Part shown: positions 42,982 to 53,769 of the stretch, in pieces
Position numbering within the stretch: position 1 is the first letter of the stretch
Layout: each line of letters begins with the position of its first letter
DNA from: Zymoseptoria tritici IPO323
Taxonomy: Eukaryota; Ascomycota; Dothideomycetes; Mycosphaerellales; Mycosphaerellaceae
Direction of reading: 5' to 3'
DNA: 64,000 nucleotides
Assembly (NCBI RefSeq): GCF_000219625.1
Contig: NC_018217.1
Span: 2,418,001-2,482,000 of the forward strand
The notes under the pieces: model-generated
What the model was told of the DNA's origin: nothing
What the model saw: the letters and a program-made list of their open reading frames with translations, nothing else
Database searches by the model: none
Position numbers and translations under genes: made by a program

Positions 42982-44598
42982 ATTTGTCGTCGTCTTTAGT
43001 TGTAAGTTCGTGTATCGGCAATAGCATAGCATAGGTCTCTGAGTTGCTCGACTCGGCAAAAGTCAAGGTGTTCCCGACTGTAGTGCTGATTCATGTGCAC
43101 TCGTACTGCTCAGTGACCTGCAGTTGATCTGGTAGCACTTCAGACCGTACCCAGGCAGAGTTGAGGTAAGTCGTCTGTGCCGCTCCACTTACTCGAGTTT
43201 CGGCAGCTGTCTGCGGACATTGGACATATAGAGATGGATCCACATGGTCGTTCTTCGCACCACGTGCCCTACAGGGATATCACGATGCGTCTGACAGCAT
43301 TCAGGAGAAGCGCGCTTCGAGTACGGAGTCTGGATCATTGACTCCACCAAGATCAAACGAGCTGCGTAGACCAAGCGCACGTCAACTCCGATGTTCGGTC
43401 GACTGTCCGTGAAAGTGGGCTGCGACGGATCCTTCTCGGCCGTAAAGAGCTCACTTACGCTGGAGTTGATTCCGAAGCATCTTACGCGACTGCAGAGTCT
43501 TCCATGTGGAGCAGAGCCCATGCTTGGAATGTTCAGTGGAAGCACAGAACAGCGTCGTCGTAGCAGCGAGACCCACAGTCGACACAATTGGCAATTCGCT
43601 GTCCATTGACGTAGTTTAAGCGCTCCGGGACATTCTGACTTGTCTCAGATTACAGTAGTGTGCGGATCCGGAGAAAGGCTTCGATTATTTGCTTGTCTGC
43701 ATCCCTTGCCAGCTCACAATGGAGACGGCCTTGTGGATTGCGGAACCAAAAGCGATGTCAGAGGCGGGTCTCTGCGATCTCGAATCCGCCGACCGAGGAG
43801 GGGCCTGGCCGTAGTCTACGTGCGAAAGCATTTGTGAAGAGACTTGCGCGTTGAGTGCGGTAATTGGGCTGGAAAGGGGGCATGCGATTAGGAGTCTGGT
43901 CTGCGATTCGTCTCGAGAGCATCCCTGAGATCCATCTTTGGCCTGAAGGGAGGATCCTCGCCCAGGACGAGACAGTCATCCTTGAGCTGAGTTCTCTGGA
44001 GAAGAGGAGCGATATCGCAACATCCTAGACAGTAGTCAGGATTGTGGCAGCATTGCGGCAATTCTTCTCTAGCATCTCCATCAGCTAATAGTGGGAAAGG
44101 AACGCAATCCTCGCTTCGACGTACTTGACGGCACTTCCTGTAATAACAGTGGATTGGTTGTCCAGTGCATTCGCTTGCCGCAAGGCTGGGTTTCTTCCAT
44201 GCAGATTCTTCGGTTCGATTATTGGTGTGGAGGATCTCCACCGTGATCCATCATCGTCATTCCTGCCAGGAAGGATGAGGTCTGGACGCCAGCAATTAGG
44301 AGATGCACCTTTCGGGTCGAGTGGCATCGTCAGCACAGCGAGTAACATGGCCATCGCGATCAGATTCATTGCACGTTTTGGTGCGGCCAGTCAGTGTCCA
44401 TCAGTAAGACGAATCATTCTGCCAGCAGGCACTGCCGGAGATGTCATCGCCATATGCAAGACAAGGATATGTCGTCAGGGATCATGGATTCGAGCGAATT
44501 TCGAGTACTGGTCGTCGGTCGACGAACATTGCGAAACCGGCCCTGACCGCAAATGAACAGTCTGGCTCATTTTCGCTGTCGCGTCCTGCCGTCGTCTT

Positions 44599-44912
44599 AG
44601 AGCCTGTTCGTTAAACTTTCAAACGCCTATTCAGACAGTATTTTGAGTCGATATGACGGTTGTCGAACGACAAAACGCATATGTACGGAGGGCTATAGAA
44701 AACCCGTATCATGAGACAGCCTCATTCATCTCATGTACGAATTTCACACCCAAATTCGATCTCATCTTGTATGGACCTCAAGAGGTCCATACCATCTCAG
44801 ATCGCCTCATATAGACTTCGCTTCTATAGCCGCCCGTTGCGCTTTCTCAGTTTTGCTTACAGCAGACTGTAATGCCGGAAATCAATAACAAAAAGTTTAT
44901 CGAACTGGCTCT
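44599..44912. mobile_element. foldback / MITE-like element, about 314 bp
   Basis: The left end AGAGCCTGTTCGTTAAACTT (44599-44619) pairs with the right end AAGTTTATCGAACTGGCTCT (44892-44912), with two mismatches over 21 positions. Inside lie nested complementary stretches: GGCTATAGAA (44691-44700) with TTCTATAGCC (44822-44831), and a central perfect hairpin at 44769-44792. The element therefore folds back along most of its length. No coding capacity and no clear target duplication; the end sequence loosely resembles hAT-type MITEs, but the superfamily is uncertain. Confidence 0.6.
44769..44792. repeat. perfect 11-bp inverted repeat with 2-nt centre
   Basis: GTATGGACCTC, AA, GAGGTCCATAC. It forms the middle of the foldback element above and is too short-looped to be a typical terminator. 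Confidence 0.85.
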
Positions 44913-46145
44913 TAGGTTCGTAAACAAACTCGCCGCCTTAATAAGCAGCACCACCTTCTTGAGTCTCAGCAGCGCCGTCGGCCAAGCATCGAAATGGTTA
45001 TCTCTGGCCAATCGGTTACCAGCCGATTCGTGATTGCGCCGCATCTGTGTCATTCTGCAGTCTGCAGAGGACTTCATCGTCTATTGTTGGATGCCTGCCA
45101 CGCGGAGTGCATACTATCTGGACTGTAGGTAGCCTTCAATGGCCGTGGCGACGAGGTGCGCCTGATGAGATGTTCGCGTTCTCCAGCCGGATTGCCTCTC
45201 CCTCCAGATCGCATCAGGCCGGCACTTGTCAGGTCGTCGTTTCCGACTTCATCCGGCGAATCTCTCGTTCGAGGCCACCAATAACGTTTTGTTCCGTGGT
45301 TGGAGACTACCCTTTACGGGAAAAGTGTCCACTGACTAGGAAGATGCGAAGAGGACCTAGTCGGCAAGTCGCAGATCAAGTGGAGCGGACGAGACAAAAT
45401 GGCCATGGGATCGCAGTGTTGCGGGACGGCCCTTCCATACTCGCTCGATTTCTAACTCCAATAGGAAGGTATATGGGCCTCCTTCCCTCCTTGTCTTCCT
45501 TGCCTGCTCTCTGCGTCATCTTAGCTCTGGTCCAACCCATGCGAACTGCTCCGACAACAATCGGGATCATGCTGGGATCAGATGCACCGTGGCACGACGA
45601 CACGTAGCGTTACTCCGCAGGGTCCAGATAAGTGTGCCAGGAACAGGGCGACAAGTGAAGATGAATCCGGCCCCAGCAAATGAAACGAATCGACTCGTGC
45701 ATATCCTTATCGGTAGACATCAGCATCAGCAGTCCGGAGCGCGTGGGGTATCTCCAAGCGGCTGGTACTTGTCGAGTCTTGGGTCGACTTATCGCAACTG
45801 CTAGGACTTCGCCTCTCATAGACATATCAGTCTTCGTTCTTGCCTTCTCACATCACTCCTCCTACAACAGCACGTCGTGTTTCTTCTCAGCACTACTCAA
45901 CTCACTGTTCGCGCGGCTATCTTTGACACATACGAGGTACCGGCAGCGCGATATCCTAAAAAGGTTTTGCATCTCAGCTCGGCCTGATTGGTTCGCATTA
46001 CTAAAGACGGACCCTTCCTTTGTCACTGGCGCCGAAGACTCACAGACGACGGAACGCTTGCAACTCGCCGCTCTCGCTGGGACAGCACAGGTCACGAGGG
46101 CACTAGTTTTGCTTGTCGCTGCATCATTCCCCCTCTCAATGCAAC

Positions 46146-47564
46146 ATGTTCGTCGCGCGATCCTTCAAGTATACAGATCGTCCGAGCGAAAGCCGCCGAA
46201 CGCCCCCGAGGAGTGTGCCACCTCAGCCGACGACGACGAGAGTACACGACAAAGAGTCATTCGCGAGGCCGCCCGCCGTGTCGCCCACCATGCACTCCGA
46301 ACCGGTCGCCATTCGGTCGTCGAAATCGAAGCAACACACGCGACAACATGCACAGCCGAGCACATCGCAGAGTCCTAGTAGCATGCCATCCACACGCAGC
46401 ACGACACTGCCGGTCCGACGAAAACAATCCTCTCGCCATGACCCGAGCGCTCTTCCTCCATCCGTCGCAGCTTTACTTGCCGTGACATCGATCCCACCGC
46501 GACGTCCGAACCGATACCGCAGCAATCCTGCACGCGACCGACGCATTTCCATCGAGGAGCTTGTCAGCGAATGGAAGAGCGATGGACTACTCAAACAAAG
46601 CTACAGCAGTAGTCCTGCACTGAGCGTCTTGCTGGAGGATGTAGACTACCTATACTCGAAGAGCAGTTCAGATGAGCCCAGCTGCTATCTTAATTCGCGG
46701 TCGGCGTCCAGCGACTCCATGCCGTCGCTCACTTCGGACGACCGATCAGTCATGTCAATTGGCAGTCCGCCTACACCAGGATCACTTCGTAGCAGGAAGT
46801 CGTCCTCAAATCTGAAGCGGGAAAAGGCCCGCTCTCTGCCTGCTGTCGAGGATTCTTCATCGGACCACCCACTCGTGCCGCAATCCGACTCCGAGGACGA
46901 AGAACTACTACTGCCCGTGCAAAAGAAGACGCCGGCTTCGCCTAAATCCGGCTTCTTCAAATCCAATCTTACCTTGTCTCTACAATCCCTCAAAAACTCC
47001 ATCTCCTCCCTCGCCCGCAGCAGCAACACTCCACCTCAATTACCTGGCGGAGCAGCACCCTCAATCGACCACATGCTCTGGTCGCATCCCTTCCTCTTTC
47101 CACGTTTCAGTTCAGAAATTCGTCCGGCAACCGACAGCAATACATCCGAGGCTCAAAGACGATATCTCAATCCTGTTCCACTCACCTTTGAAGAATGGGA
47201 GGCGCCCTTCCAACAAGCGCTCCACGCACCTTATCTTGCGGAAGCCGTCGTCGACGCGCCCACCATCCAGATGCAGACGTACAACCGCAGCCGAGGTCGA
47301 GGCCGCGGAGGATCGAAACGAGGCAGTCCCAATCCCAGCTCGGAAGCCGGACGAGCGCTTCTTGGGCCCGAGAGTGCTCGGCAGAGGGAGGTGCGCGAGA
47401 ATTCGGACTTCTTGAGAGTGGTTGTTTTGGAGATGAACATGCGGAGAGAAGGCAAGCTGGAGACGGGACGGGCGAAGATCTGGCTACCGCCGAGGGAGGT
47501 CAGTCCTGCTCCCTCCAAGACGGGAAGGGTGCCGAAGCGATGGGTAGGTGTTAGTGCTTATTGA
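46146..47564 (+). CDS. uncharacterised fungal protein, Ser/Arg-rich with conserved C-terminus
   Basis: Single-exon frame of 472 residues from ATG 46146 (483 from ATG 46113). I do not recognise a named family. The first 130 residues are Ser/Arg/Pro-rich. Then come LPPSVAALLAVTSIPPRR and ISIEELVSEWK, which look like a structured, conserved core in fungal unknowns. Residues about 190-330 are Ser-rich and acidic. The C-terminus is ordered again: LNPVPLTFEEWEAPFQQAL, DFLRVVVLEMNMRREGKLE, RAKIWLPPRE and RVPKRWVGVSAY at the very end. Codon use resembles that of neighbouring genes and the frame is far longer than any alternative, so it is probably real. No TM, signal peptide or catalytic motif is visible; cytosolic or nuclear location would be a guess. 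Confidence 0.75.
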   Translation: MFVARSFKYTDRPSESRRTPPRSVPPQPTTTRVHDKESFARPPAVSPTMHSEPVAIRSSKSKQHTRQHAQPSTSQSPSSMPSTRSTTLPVRRKQSSRHDPSALPPSVAALLAVTSIPPRRPNRYRSNPARDRRISIEELVSEWKSDGLLKQSYSSSPALSVLLEDVDYLYSKSSSDEPSCYLNSRSASSDSMPSLTSDDRSVMSIGSPPTPGSLRSRKSSSNLKREKARSLPAVEDSSSDHPLVPQSDSEDEELLLPVQKKTPASPKSGFFKSNLTLSLQSLKNSISSLARSSNTPPQLPGGAAPSIDHMLWSHPFLFPRFSSEIRPATDSNTSEAQRRYLNPVPLTFEEWEAPFQQALHAPYLAEAVVDAPTIQMQTYNRSRGRGRGGSKRGSPNPSSEAGRALLGPESARQREVRENSDFLRVVVLEMNMRREGKLETGRAKIWLPPREVSPAPSKTGRVPKRWVGVSAY

Positions 47565-49151
47565 TCATGAGGATGGATGAACTCGCGATAAGAGGCGGCG
47601 TGGTGTTCTGACGCGTTCAAGCGTGCATTTGGCTGATAGCCTTTTTTTTTTGATGACGATGAAGGGAGGGAATGGTCCATGGCGATGGAGAGGTCGGAGC
47701 TGAACGAACTGGTGTCCTCGGCGGGGAGAGGAAGGAATGCAACTGCTACGAACTCATGAGGGAGGAAGGAGCGGCCCTATAGTTGAAGTGCCGGACAAGT
47801 CGAGCTGGAATCGAATGTCAGCGAGCAATCAACAGGTAGTAGTGGTAGGAAGGCAGGTGGGCAGGACAAGCCGGAAATATATACATATGTATATGCCGCA
47901 CACAAACAAAGTGTCGATACCCTTTTACCGCTCATCCCTCCACCAACTGTCGTGTGATGTGCTGATGATAAAATGAGGGGTGCAGATCTCCCCATAGGTG
48001 GTGCATAAATGCCTCATACCGCCGTATATACCGCGCTTATGAGCTGTTGGAGATGATCAGAGGGCGTGACGGTTGGTGTTGCGCGATTTTGCGACTGGAG
48101 AAGGGAAAGTGGTGTGGAGGAGAGAGATGAAATTGTGAATGGAGAGATGACATCAGCATTGTATTGTGGAAAAAGAGGGAAGAAGAAATGTCAAGAGGAT
48201 AGTATGTGTTGTGGAAACATCACTGTCATGGATGGCGAATTTCTGGCGACATTGATGGATGTGATGGCGAAGTGAGCACTACTGTAGAATCTCATCGGGT
48301 CAGCTGTCTGACTTGAGCTTGGCTGCAAACTTCCGAGCTGTGTTGTGGTATGACACCACATCACCAAGGCGCGTGTTATGAGTATTGATGGTTCAAAGGA
48401 ATACGGTGATCACGGTCTGATGCTGGCACGAGCGAGTAGTTGGGGGTTCTCAGCCCGCGGAAACCACGGCAAGAATGCATAGCACATGCTTACGCCGAGC
48501 TGTCCTCTCTTGAACACTTGACCTTCTCTACATACTACCGTGCGCGTGTTTCTCATCCTTTGGGCGATGCCGTCCCCGTGCAGTGCTGATTCGACAGGTG
48601 GTTCTCCGCTCGCATGCGATTCTGCAAAACTTCTACGTCCCGTGTTGTTGATCATCCGCTGAGGAGAGTCTGAAACGGCACCGACGGCAGTGTACGCCAC
48701 ACAGCTGCGTCAAATTGCTGCCATCCAGATGACGCGGGCAGCCTCCCAAAGCAAAAGAAACAGGTCGGGCCACGCCCTTGACATGATTGCTGCGCCGCCG
48801 CAGCTGAGTGAGCATGCTGCCGACTCTTCATCCACTGCTGAATCTCATCGTAGTCGAGATTGTCAAGATCGCATCTTAGAAATTCCATCGGGGGTATGAT
48901 CCGTTTGGAACTTCTCTGCGCCAGTCGTTCCATGTCTCTCCCACTTCCTGCAGCCATTGGTCCATACATAGATATAGAGACAGCACGAATGCCGTGGCAC
49001 GCCCGACAATGAGACGACGGCCTTGACCCTGTGATGGCGACTTGCGCGACGGTCCCTTCCTGAGGCCTCTGTAGTCTGGCTACGACCTAAGGACTTCCTG
49101 CTTCCAGTGGCTCAGACTTGACTTGACAGCTCATCGCTGAGGATCGAAGCT
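47565..49151. other. convergent intergenic tract, 1.6 kb
   Basis: No gene recognised. It holds a T-run (near 47641), an AT-palindrome ATACATATGTAT near 47881-47892, and short overlapping frames with no domain features. It must contain the 3' ends of both flanking genes. Confidence 0.5.
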
Positions 49152-49998
49152 TCAGTCCGACGAATTCGACCGGTCTTTGTCCTCGGAAGGTTGCGAGGTA
49201 GGTACCTGCTTCTCATCCCTCTGCTGCTCTTTCAAGCCAGCAATCTTATCATCAATAATGGCAATCTCGACATCCAACTTGAGCATCTTCTCCTTCAACA
49301 TCTCTGCATACTCCTCATTGGTCAAAACCTTGAACGGAGTCCAGCTTTTGTCGCTCATCCGTCTCCAGAAATTCTTCTTCGGCTCTGCGGACGGTGCAGC
49401 GGTCCGCTTATTGTAGACATGTTGACCTCCGGCTCCAAACAGCGTGAACATGATCGCACCTGGGATGGCATTGCTTCGACCGCGCGTGATGAAGCCGATC
49501 AGACCTCCCGTGAACCCTCCGGCGATCGCGCTTGCCTTGGTACGATCCAATGGTGTGGTCGATCGACTCTCTGTTGTCCATGCATGGATGATGCCCAGTC
49601 GGACCCCAGTGAATGTAGATCCAATTGCGAACGTCTGAATCGCGGATGCAGTTGCGAATAGAAAACCAGGAGCTCCACGAACGATGCCTGCCGCGCCACC
49701 AAAGAGAAACCCAACGCCACCTATTGCCTTATCAGTACGCTGTCACTCATCAGACTACCATCCCAAACGGCGAGTAGTCAGGCCTCGACGGCATGTTGTG
49801 TGTTTTTTTGAGACAGACTGCCGGCGTTGAACCCCAACATATGCCATTTACATGTCTTTCATGTGAAGAAGCTTGGGAGGACGGGTCAGGGCCAAAGAAA
49901 GGTGAGCATCACATACCACACGCCGCGCCAACCTTCAGCGCTGGCTCAATCGCAGCAAACAATGGATCTCTGGGCGGTGCCCGTCGATTCTGATCCAT
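49152..49998 (-). CDS. Tim17/Tim22/Tim23-family protein
   Basis: Two exons on the minus strand, 49998-49917 and 49720-49152, giving 216 residues. The 196-nt intron (49916-49721) has a GTATGT donor and AATAG acceptor and splits a Gly codon. The N-terminus reads MDQNRRAPPRDPLFAAIEPA. Then come Gly-rich hydrophobic helices characteristic of the Tim17 fold: GVGFLFGGAAGIVRGAPGF, IQTFAIGSTFTGVRLG, then LDRTKASAIAGGFTGGLIGF and AIPGAIMFTLFGAGG. The DRTKASAIAGG-type block matches the family signature. A cytosolic or matrix tail with a helical KEKMLKLDVEIAIIDDKIAG stretch ends the protein. It is probably an inner mitochondrial membrane protein, but which one (import subunit, complex I assembly factor or orphan) cannot be decided from the sequence. 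It shares a 282-bp promoter region with TIF3. Confidence 0.85.
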
Positions 49999-50280
49999 GA
50001 TTGTGCCTCTCAATGAAGATGTACAACAGAATGTGTCGTCCAAAAGTCACTTTCCACCCTCAAGACCCTTGACTCGCACTAACCGCTTCGAGCGCCCCGC
50101 AAATCATCGATAATTTCGAACTTCACCAAAGCGCTCAACATCCCGACTTCACCGACAGCGCTCAACTTGCGCTGCCACTCACAACACCCGCCATATACGA
50201 CAGAAGACGACCGAGAGTCTCTTCGCCACCGACAAGTCCTCCGAAAGCCGTCCGCGCTTTCGCAAACAACAACCGCAATC
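49999..50280. promoter_or_regulatory. divergent promoter, Tim17-family / TIF3
   Basis: 282 bp between head-to-head start codons, so the two genes share one promoter region. No TATA box or repeat stands out. Confidence 0.55.
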
Positions 50281-52305
50281 ATGGGTACGCAGTCTGTCCG
50301 AGTCTTCGTGCGCCGTCTTCGGCGTGCAAGCCGAGAAACAGTGGATGTTCTGGATAAGAGAGACAAGTACTGACACATTACGTTAGCTCCCAAAAAGAAG
50401 CAAGAGAAGATGGCCTTGGGCGACTTCTTGACGAACCAATGTACGATCCCCACGTTCCCGCCAATGGTGCAGCAAATCGACAGACGAAATTCTTGGAGGC
50501 TTTGCGCATGAACTAGGAAGAGCAGTACTGACTGGGGACAACTACAGCGCTCGGATCATGGGCCGACGAGATGGACTCGCAGCCTCTTCCACAAACCTCG
50601 TCGACTGGCTACAGCGCACGCGACCGTGGCGGTGCCGGTGAGGGCCGCGCCTTCGCCTCGTCCTCGTGGGAACGCAGCGGCGCAGGTACCTCTGGTGGAT
50701 CTGGTATGGGCTCGAGCATGGGAGGAGGATCAAGCTTTGGTGGGTACAGCGAGATTGAGACAAGAGACAATGTGAATATGGACAAGTACTGACTTTTCAG
50801 ACCGTCCTCGATACGACCGGGAGGAGATTCCTTTCCCAACGAGACCACCATACACCGCTCATCTTGGAAACTTGGACTACAATGTGACGTCTGTGGACAT
50901 TGAGGAGTTCCTCTCGGACTGCTCCGTCACGACTGTACGCATCATGGAGGACAAGGTTGACCGCAAGCCAAAGGGCTTTGGATACGTCGAATTTGGCTCT
51001 CCCGAAGGCCTGCGCCAGGCGCTCACCAAGTCCGAGTCCAGCTTTATGGGCCGTAACATCAAGATCAGCGTCGCTGATCCACGTACGTTCATGTAACTTC
51101 GACATACATTGCTCGGCTATCACTAACACACTTTAGCGAAAAACGATCGTCCCGAGCAAACCCGCGACTTCTCCGACTGGAGCCGCCGTGGCCCTCTTCC
51201 AGATCTCCCAAATCAGGAGCGACAAGGCTCCAACCGTGGCTTCCCAAGCCGAAGCTTCGATAACAGGTCCGATGCAGGCAGCGAGCGCGATGGTCCTGGA
51301 GGACGCAAGCCAGGATTCTTCGAAGGAGACGGTAAGGTGCGCGATTTCTCCAACTGGGAGCGGAAGGGACCTTTGTCGCCAGCTCCTGGAGCTGGACCAC
51401 CAGTCCGCGATGGCGGTCGACTTCGCGAGCCAGGTCCACCACGCGAGCGGGAGGGTGCTTCATGGGGCGAGGGCCGGGGTGAGGGTCAGTCAGATGCCGG
51501 ATCGAGGCCACCGCGCAAGGAGTTTGAGCCACGCCCAGTCGTTGACCGCGTGCCGACTGCCGCAGAGCAGGACAACCAATGGCGCTCCAAAATGCGTCCA
51601 GATCCATCTCCCGCTGCAACACCGGACGTCTCGACACCTGCGTCGCCAGCGCAACCAGAGGCTCCCAAGGAGCGAGTCAGACTGAACTTGGCAAAGCGCA
51701 CTGTATCTACAGCAGAGACAAACGCAGCCAGCACATCATCCGGAGACGCCAAGGCTTCGCCGTTTGGGGCTGCCCGTCCGATCGACACCCAGCAGCGTGA
51801 AAAGGAGATCGAGGAGAAGCGCGAAGCCGCAGCCAAGGAGAAGAAGGCGGCCGACGACAAGGCAAAGGAGGAGAAGGCCGCGCGCGAAACCGAGGCCAGA
51901 GCTGCCCGTGGCGACCGCGCGGACCGTGCTCAGGCCGAGGGCGAGACTGTGACCTCGCCCACTGGTGAGCGTCCCAAGGGCGATCGTCGTCCTTCTCGCC
52001 AACAACAAAATGGTGCTAAGCAGCAGCCAAAGGAGAACGGTGAGGCTGCGCGAGAACGCCCAAGCTTCAGCATTCTTCAGCGCGAGGAGGGTGAGGATGC
52101 TGGCGCGGCCGATGCCGTCGATGCATCGGCGAACGGCAAGATCATTGGCGACAAGGAGACGAAGCCGCAAGAAATTGTTGTGCCGGCTGACGGCAGTGCG
52201 GCTAATGAGACGACCGCGGAGGGACTTGAGGATGATGGATGGAGCACGGTGGCAGCCAAGCCCAAGAACAACCGCCGTGGAGGCGGCAGAGCGATTGCTT
52301 CCTAG
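50281..52305 (+). CDS. TIF3: translation initiation factor eIF4B (Tif3)
   Basis: Five exons: 50281-50284, 50387-50440, 50548-50739, 50801-51082 and 51137-52305, giving 566 residues. All four introns are GT-AG and phase 1. eIF4B stimulates the eIF4A helicase and binds the 40S subunit in cap-dependent initiation. The first coding exon is only ATGG; splicing creates MAPKKKQEKMALGDFL, the typical fungal eIF4B N-terminus with the LGSWADEM motif. The RRM is at about 100-178, with AHLGNL as RNP2 and KGFGYVEF as RNP1. After it come the RDFSDWSRRGPL and RDFSNWERKGPL repeats, characteristic of Tif3. The rest is charged and low-complexity, ending with GWSTVAAKPK. The last RRM codons are split by the intron 51083-51136. 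This is the last gene before the repeat block. Confidence 0.92.
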
Positions 52306-52650
52306 GCGGAAAAAAATTGTCCGTTGCCGAGATGAAGAGACGAAAATGATGCATAGCACACGGGAAGGGACATTGACGTTGACTCACGACTGAAGACCTG
52401 AAAGACGATGCGCTTCATTCTCTTCTCCTGGATGTACTTTTGTGGCTAGACAAGAATGTTTGCCAGACCTTTAACCTCTCTACACACCTGTACGTGTGCT
52501 TTACCGTGTCACATTGTCCCTTCCTTTCTTCTGGATCTGGACCGGAAGCAGTCTCTGCTGACTTTTAGCTAAGAAGGGCAACATTGGAGAGTGGCCTCGT
52601 AGAAGTGGTGCTCACGCTATGCACGGATTACGTAATGCAACGTTCTTACA
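52306..52650. other. TIF3 3' flank up to the repeat boundary
   Basis: 345 bp of normal-composition DNA. Around 52,650-52,670 base use changes abruptly to TA-rich sequence with frequent CTA/TAG words, marking the start of the transposon block. Confidence 0.6.
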
Positions 52651-52925
52651 AGAGCATAGCTTTATTTACTATACTACTTTAATAGCTAATATCTTTATAA
52701 CTAGTAGTTACAACTAGGTGTTTAATAGCTTAAATTTATCGCATTAATTACATTTATTAGCTCTAAGCAGCTTAAAGTCGTTGCCTTAATATTATATGTA
52801 TTAGAGGCTAGGAGGATTTAGCTATCTATGTACCCCCCCTCCGGTATAAGGGCACCTTTAATACTACGATTAGCTACTTTTTAGCTACTACCTATACTTT
52901 AGGCTATTTTGCTCGCGGTAGTAGA

Positions 52926-52939
52926 CGGCTTGCTTTATA
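52926..52939 (+). repeat. 14-bp target duplication, left copy
   Basis: CGGCTTGCTTTATA, identical to 53756-53769. The two copies bound the non-RIPped island. Confidence 0.85.
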
Positions 52940-53755
52940 TTGTTTGTTTGTTTGTTTGTTTGTTCTATTTACGTCCTTTCGGAGTCCAAGACTATGTAGG
53001 ACGGCCTTGCCCTAAGGGCAAGGCAGTAGATCTATTTACAATTAAATTCTTCGGTATTCTTTAACCTTAGGGGAAACCCTGTGCCTAAGGCAATGCTAAA
53101 GGACTTTAAACAAATGCGAGACAAAGGAAATCAAACGAGTGTTGCTACGGCCTAAGGCTGCAGAATTTTCGCGCCAAGCTTTTTGCAGAATTTTCAGCGG
53201 ATCCTTCCGCTTCGCACGCACGCACGCTACGAATTCGAAAGAGAGAGGAAATGCATTGCAGTGCAAAAAGCAGTGTAGGAGCGACGTAGCTACGCAAGTA
53301 GCTACGCAAGCAGCTATCTAACCCGCTGTCTCTTTCTCTTGTCCTTAATATGCCTTTGTAGTATCGTAGTAGTAGTTCTATCTACGACAACGTAGGTTAA
53401 TCGCAGAGTTGTAGATTCCACCGAGTTCTAGCTCTTTAAAGTGCATGTATGTTCCTTTCGAGGGCGACGACGTCTCTAGGGACATGCGATTTCGATTCGG
53501 ATTTCGAGGAGATGCGCGTATAGGACAGAGTGGACTGCCTCTTCTTCTTCTTCTTCTTCTCGTTCGTAACGTAGAGGGCTGTTCGTTCGAATCGTGCCGT
53601 TGTTCTGTAGCTTGTATTTCGAGGCGGATTTCGAGAAGGATTTCGGGCAGATTTCGAGAGGTTTTCGAGGAGGTTTCTTCCAGACTGTCTTGGTTTCCCT
53701 TCCGAGGAAGGTACTTACGACGGCCACCGCGTGAAGGTGCAGTCTGTTCGGCCGT
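52940..53755 (-). mobile_element. non-LTR retroposon (5'-truncated LINE or SINE-like), about 816 bp, not RIPped
   Basis: Read on the minus strand, the element ends in a (CAAA)n tail (seen on plus as TTG TTTG repeats, 52940-52965) directly against a 14-bp target-site duplication. This is the layout of target-primed reverse transcription. Close to the tail is a 9-bp-arm hairpin (53004-53024) and the sequence CTTGGACTCCGAAAGGAC; such stem-loops often serve as reverse-transcriptase recognition sites. The 5' half contains degenerate TTTCGAG/GGATTTCGA repeats (53487-53695) and a GAA/TTC run. No reverse-transcriptase frame is present; the longest frame (53445-53774 plus) is repeat-made. Unlike its surroundings it retains normal CA and TG frequency, so it arrived after the RIP of its host or is too short or rare to be RIPped. 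LINE fragment versus SINE is not settled. Confidence 0.75.
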
Positions 53756-53769
53756 CGGCTTGCTTTATA
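53756..53769 (+). repeat. 14-bp target duplication, right copy
   Basis: CGGCTTGCTTTATA, see the left copy at 52926-52939. Confidence 0.85.

Larger units (their letters stand above)
42982..46145. other. gene-poor 3.2-kb tract between RRP5 and the next gene
   Basis: I find no supportable gene. The open frames (for example 43189-43587 minus, 44125-44556 plus, 45047-45607 plus, 45680-46378 plus) lack domain features and overlap others on both strands. The only structured item is the foldback element at 44599-44912. The last few hundred bases are probably promoter and leader for the gene at 46146. Confidence 0.55.

Noticed and set aside
45047..45607. 186-residue plus frame in the gene-poor tract
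   Set aside because: No recognisable motif, overlapping frames on minus, no intron signals or neighbours that support it.
45680..46378. 232-residue plus frame overlapping the start of the gene at 46146
   Set aside because: The overlapping gene in another frame is longer and has conserved-looking blocks; this one looks like leader DNA.
47881..47892. AT-rich palindrome as a possible regulatory site or terminator
   Set aside because: ATACATATGTAT-type palindromes are common in AT-rich 3' flanks; no stem of useful stability.
1..52300. Biosynthetic cluster, CRISPR, phage or plasmid features, tRNA or rRNA genes
   Set aside because: No backbone enzymes, arrays, prophage genes or RNA genes were seen in a reading by eye; short tRNAs could have escaped notice without a covariance-model scan.
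53585..53593. GTTCGAATC, a perfect pol III B-box-like word
   Set aside because: The flanks do not form a T-stem and it lies on the strand opposite to the retroposon; no A box at the right distance. Probably chance.
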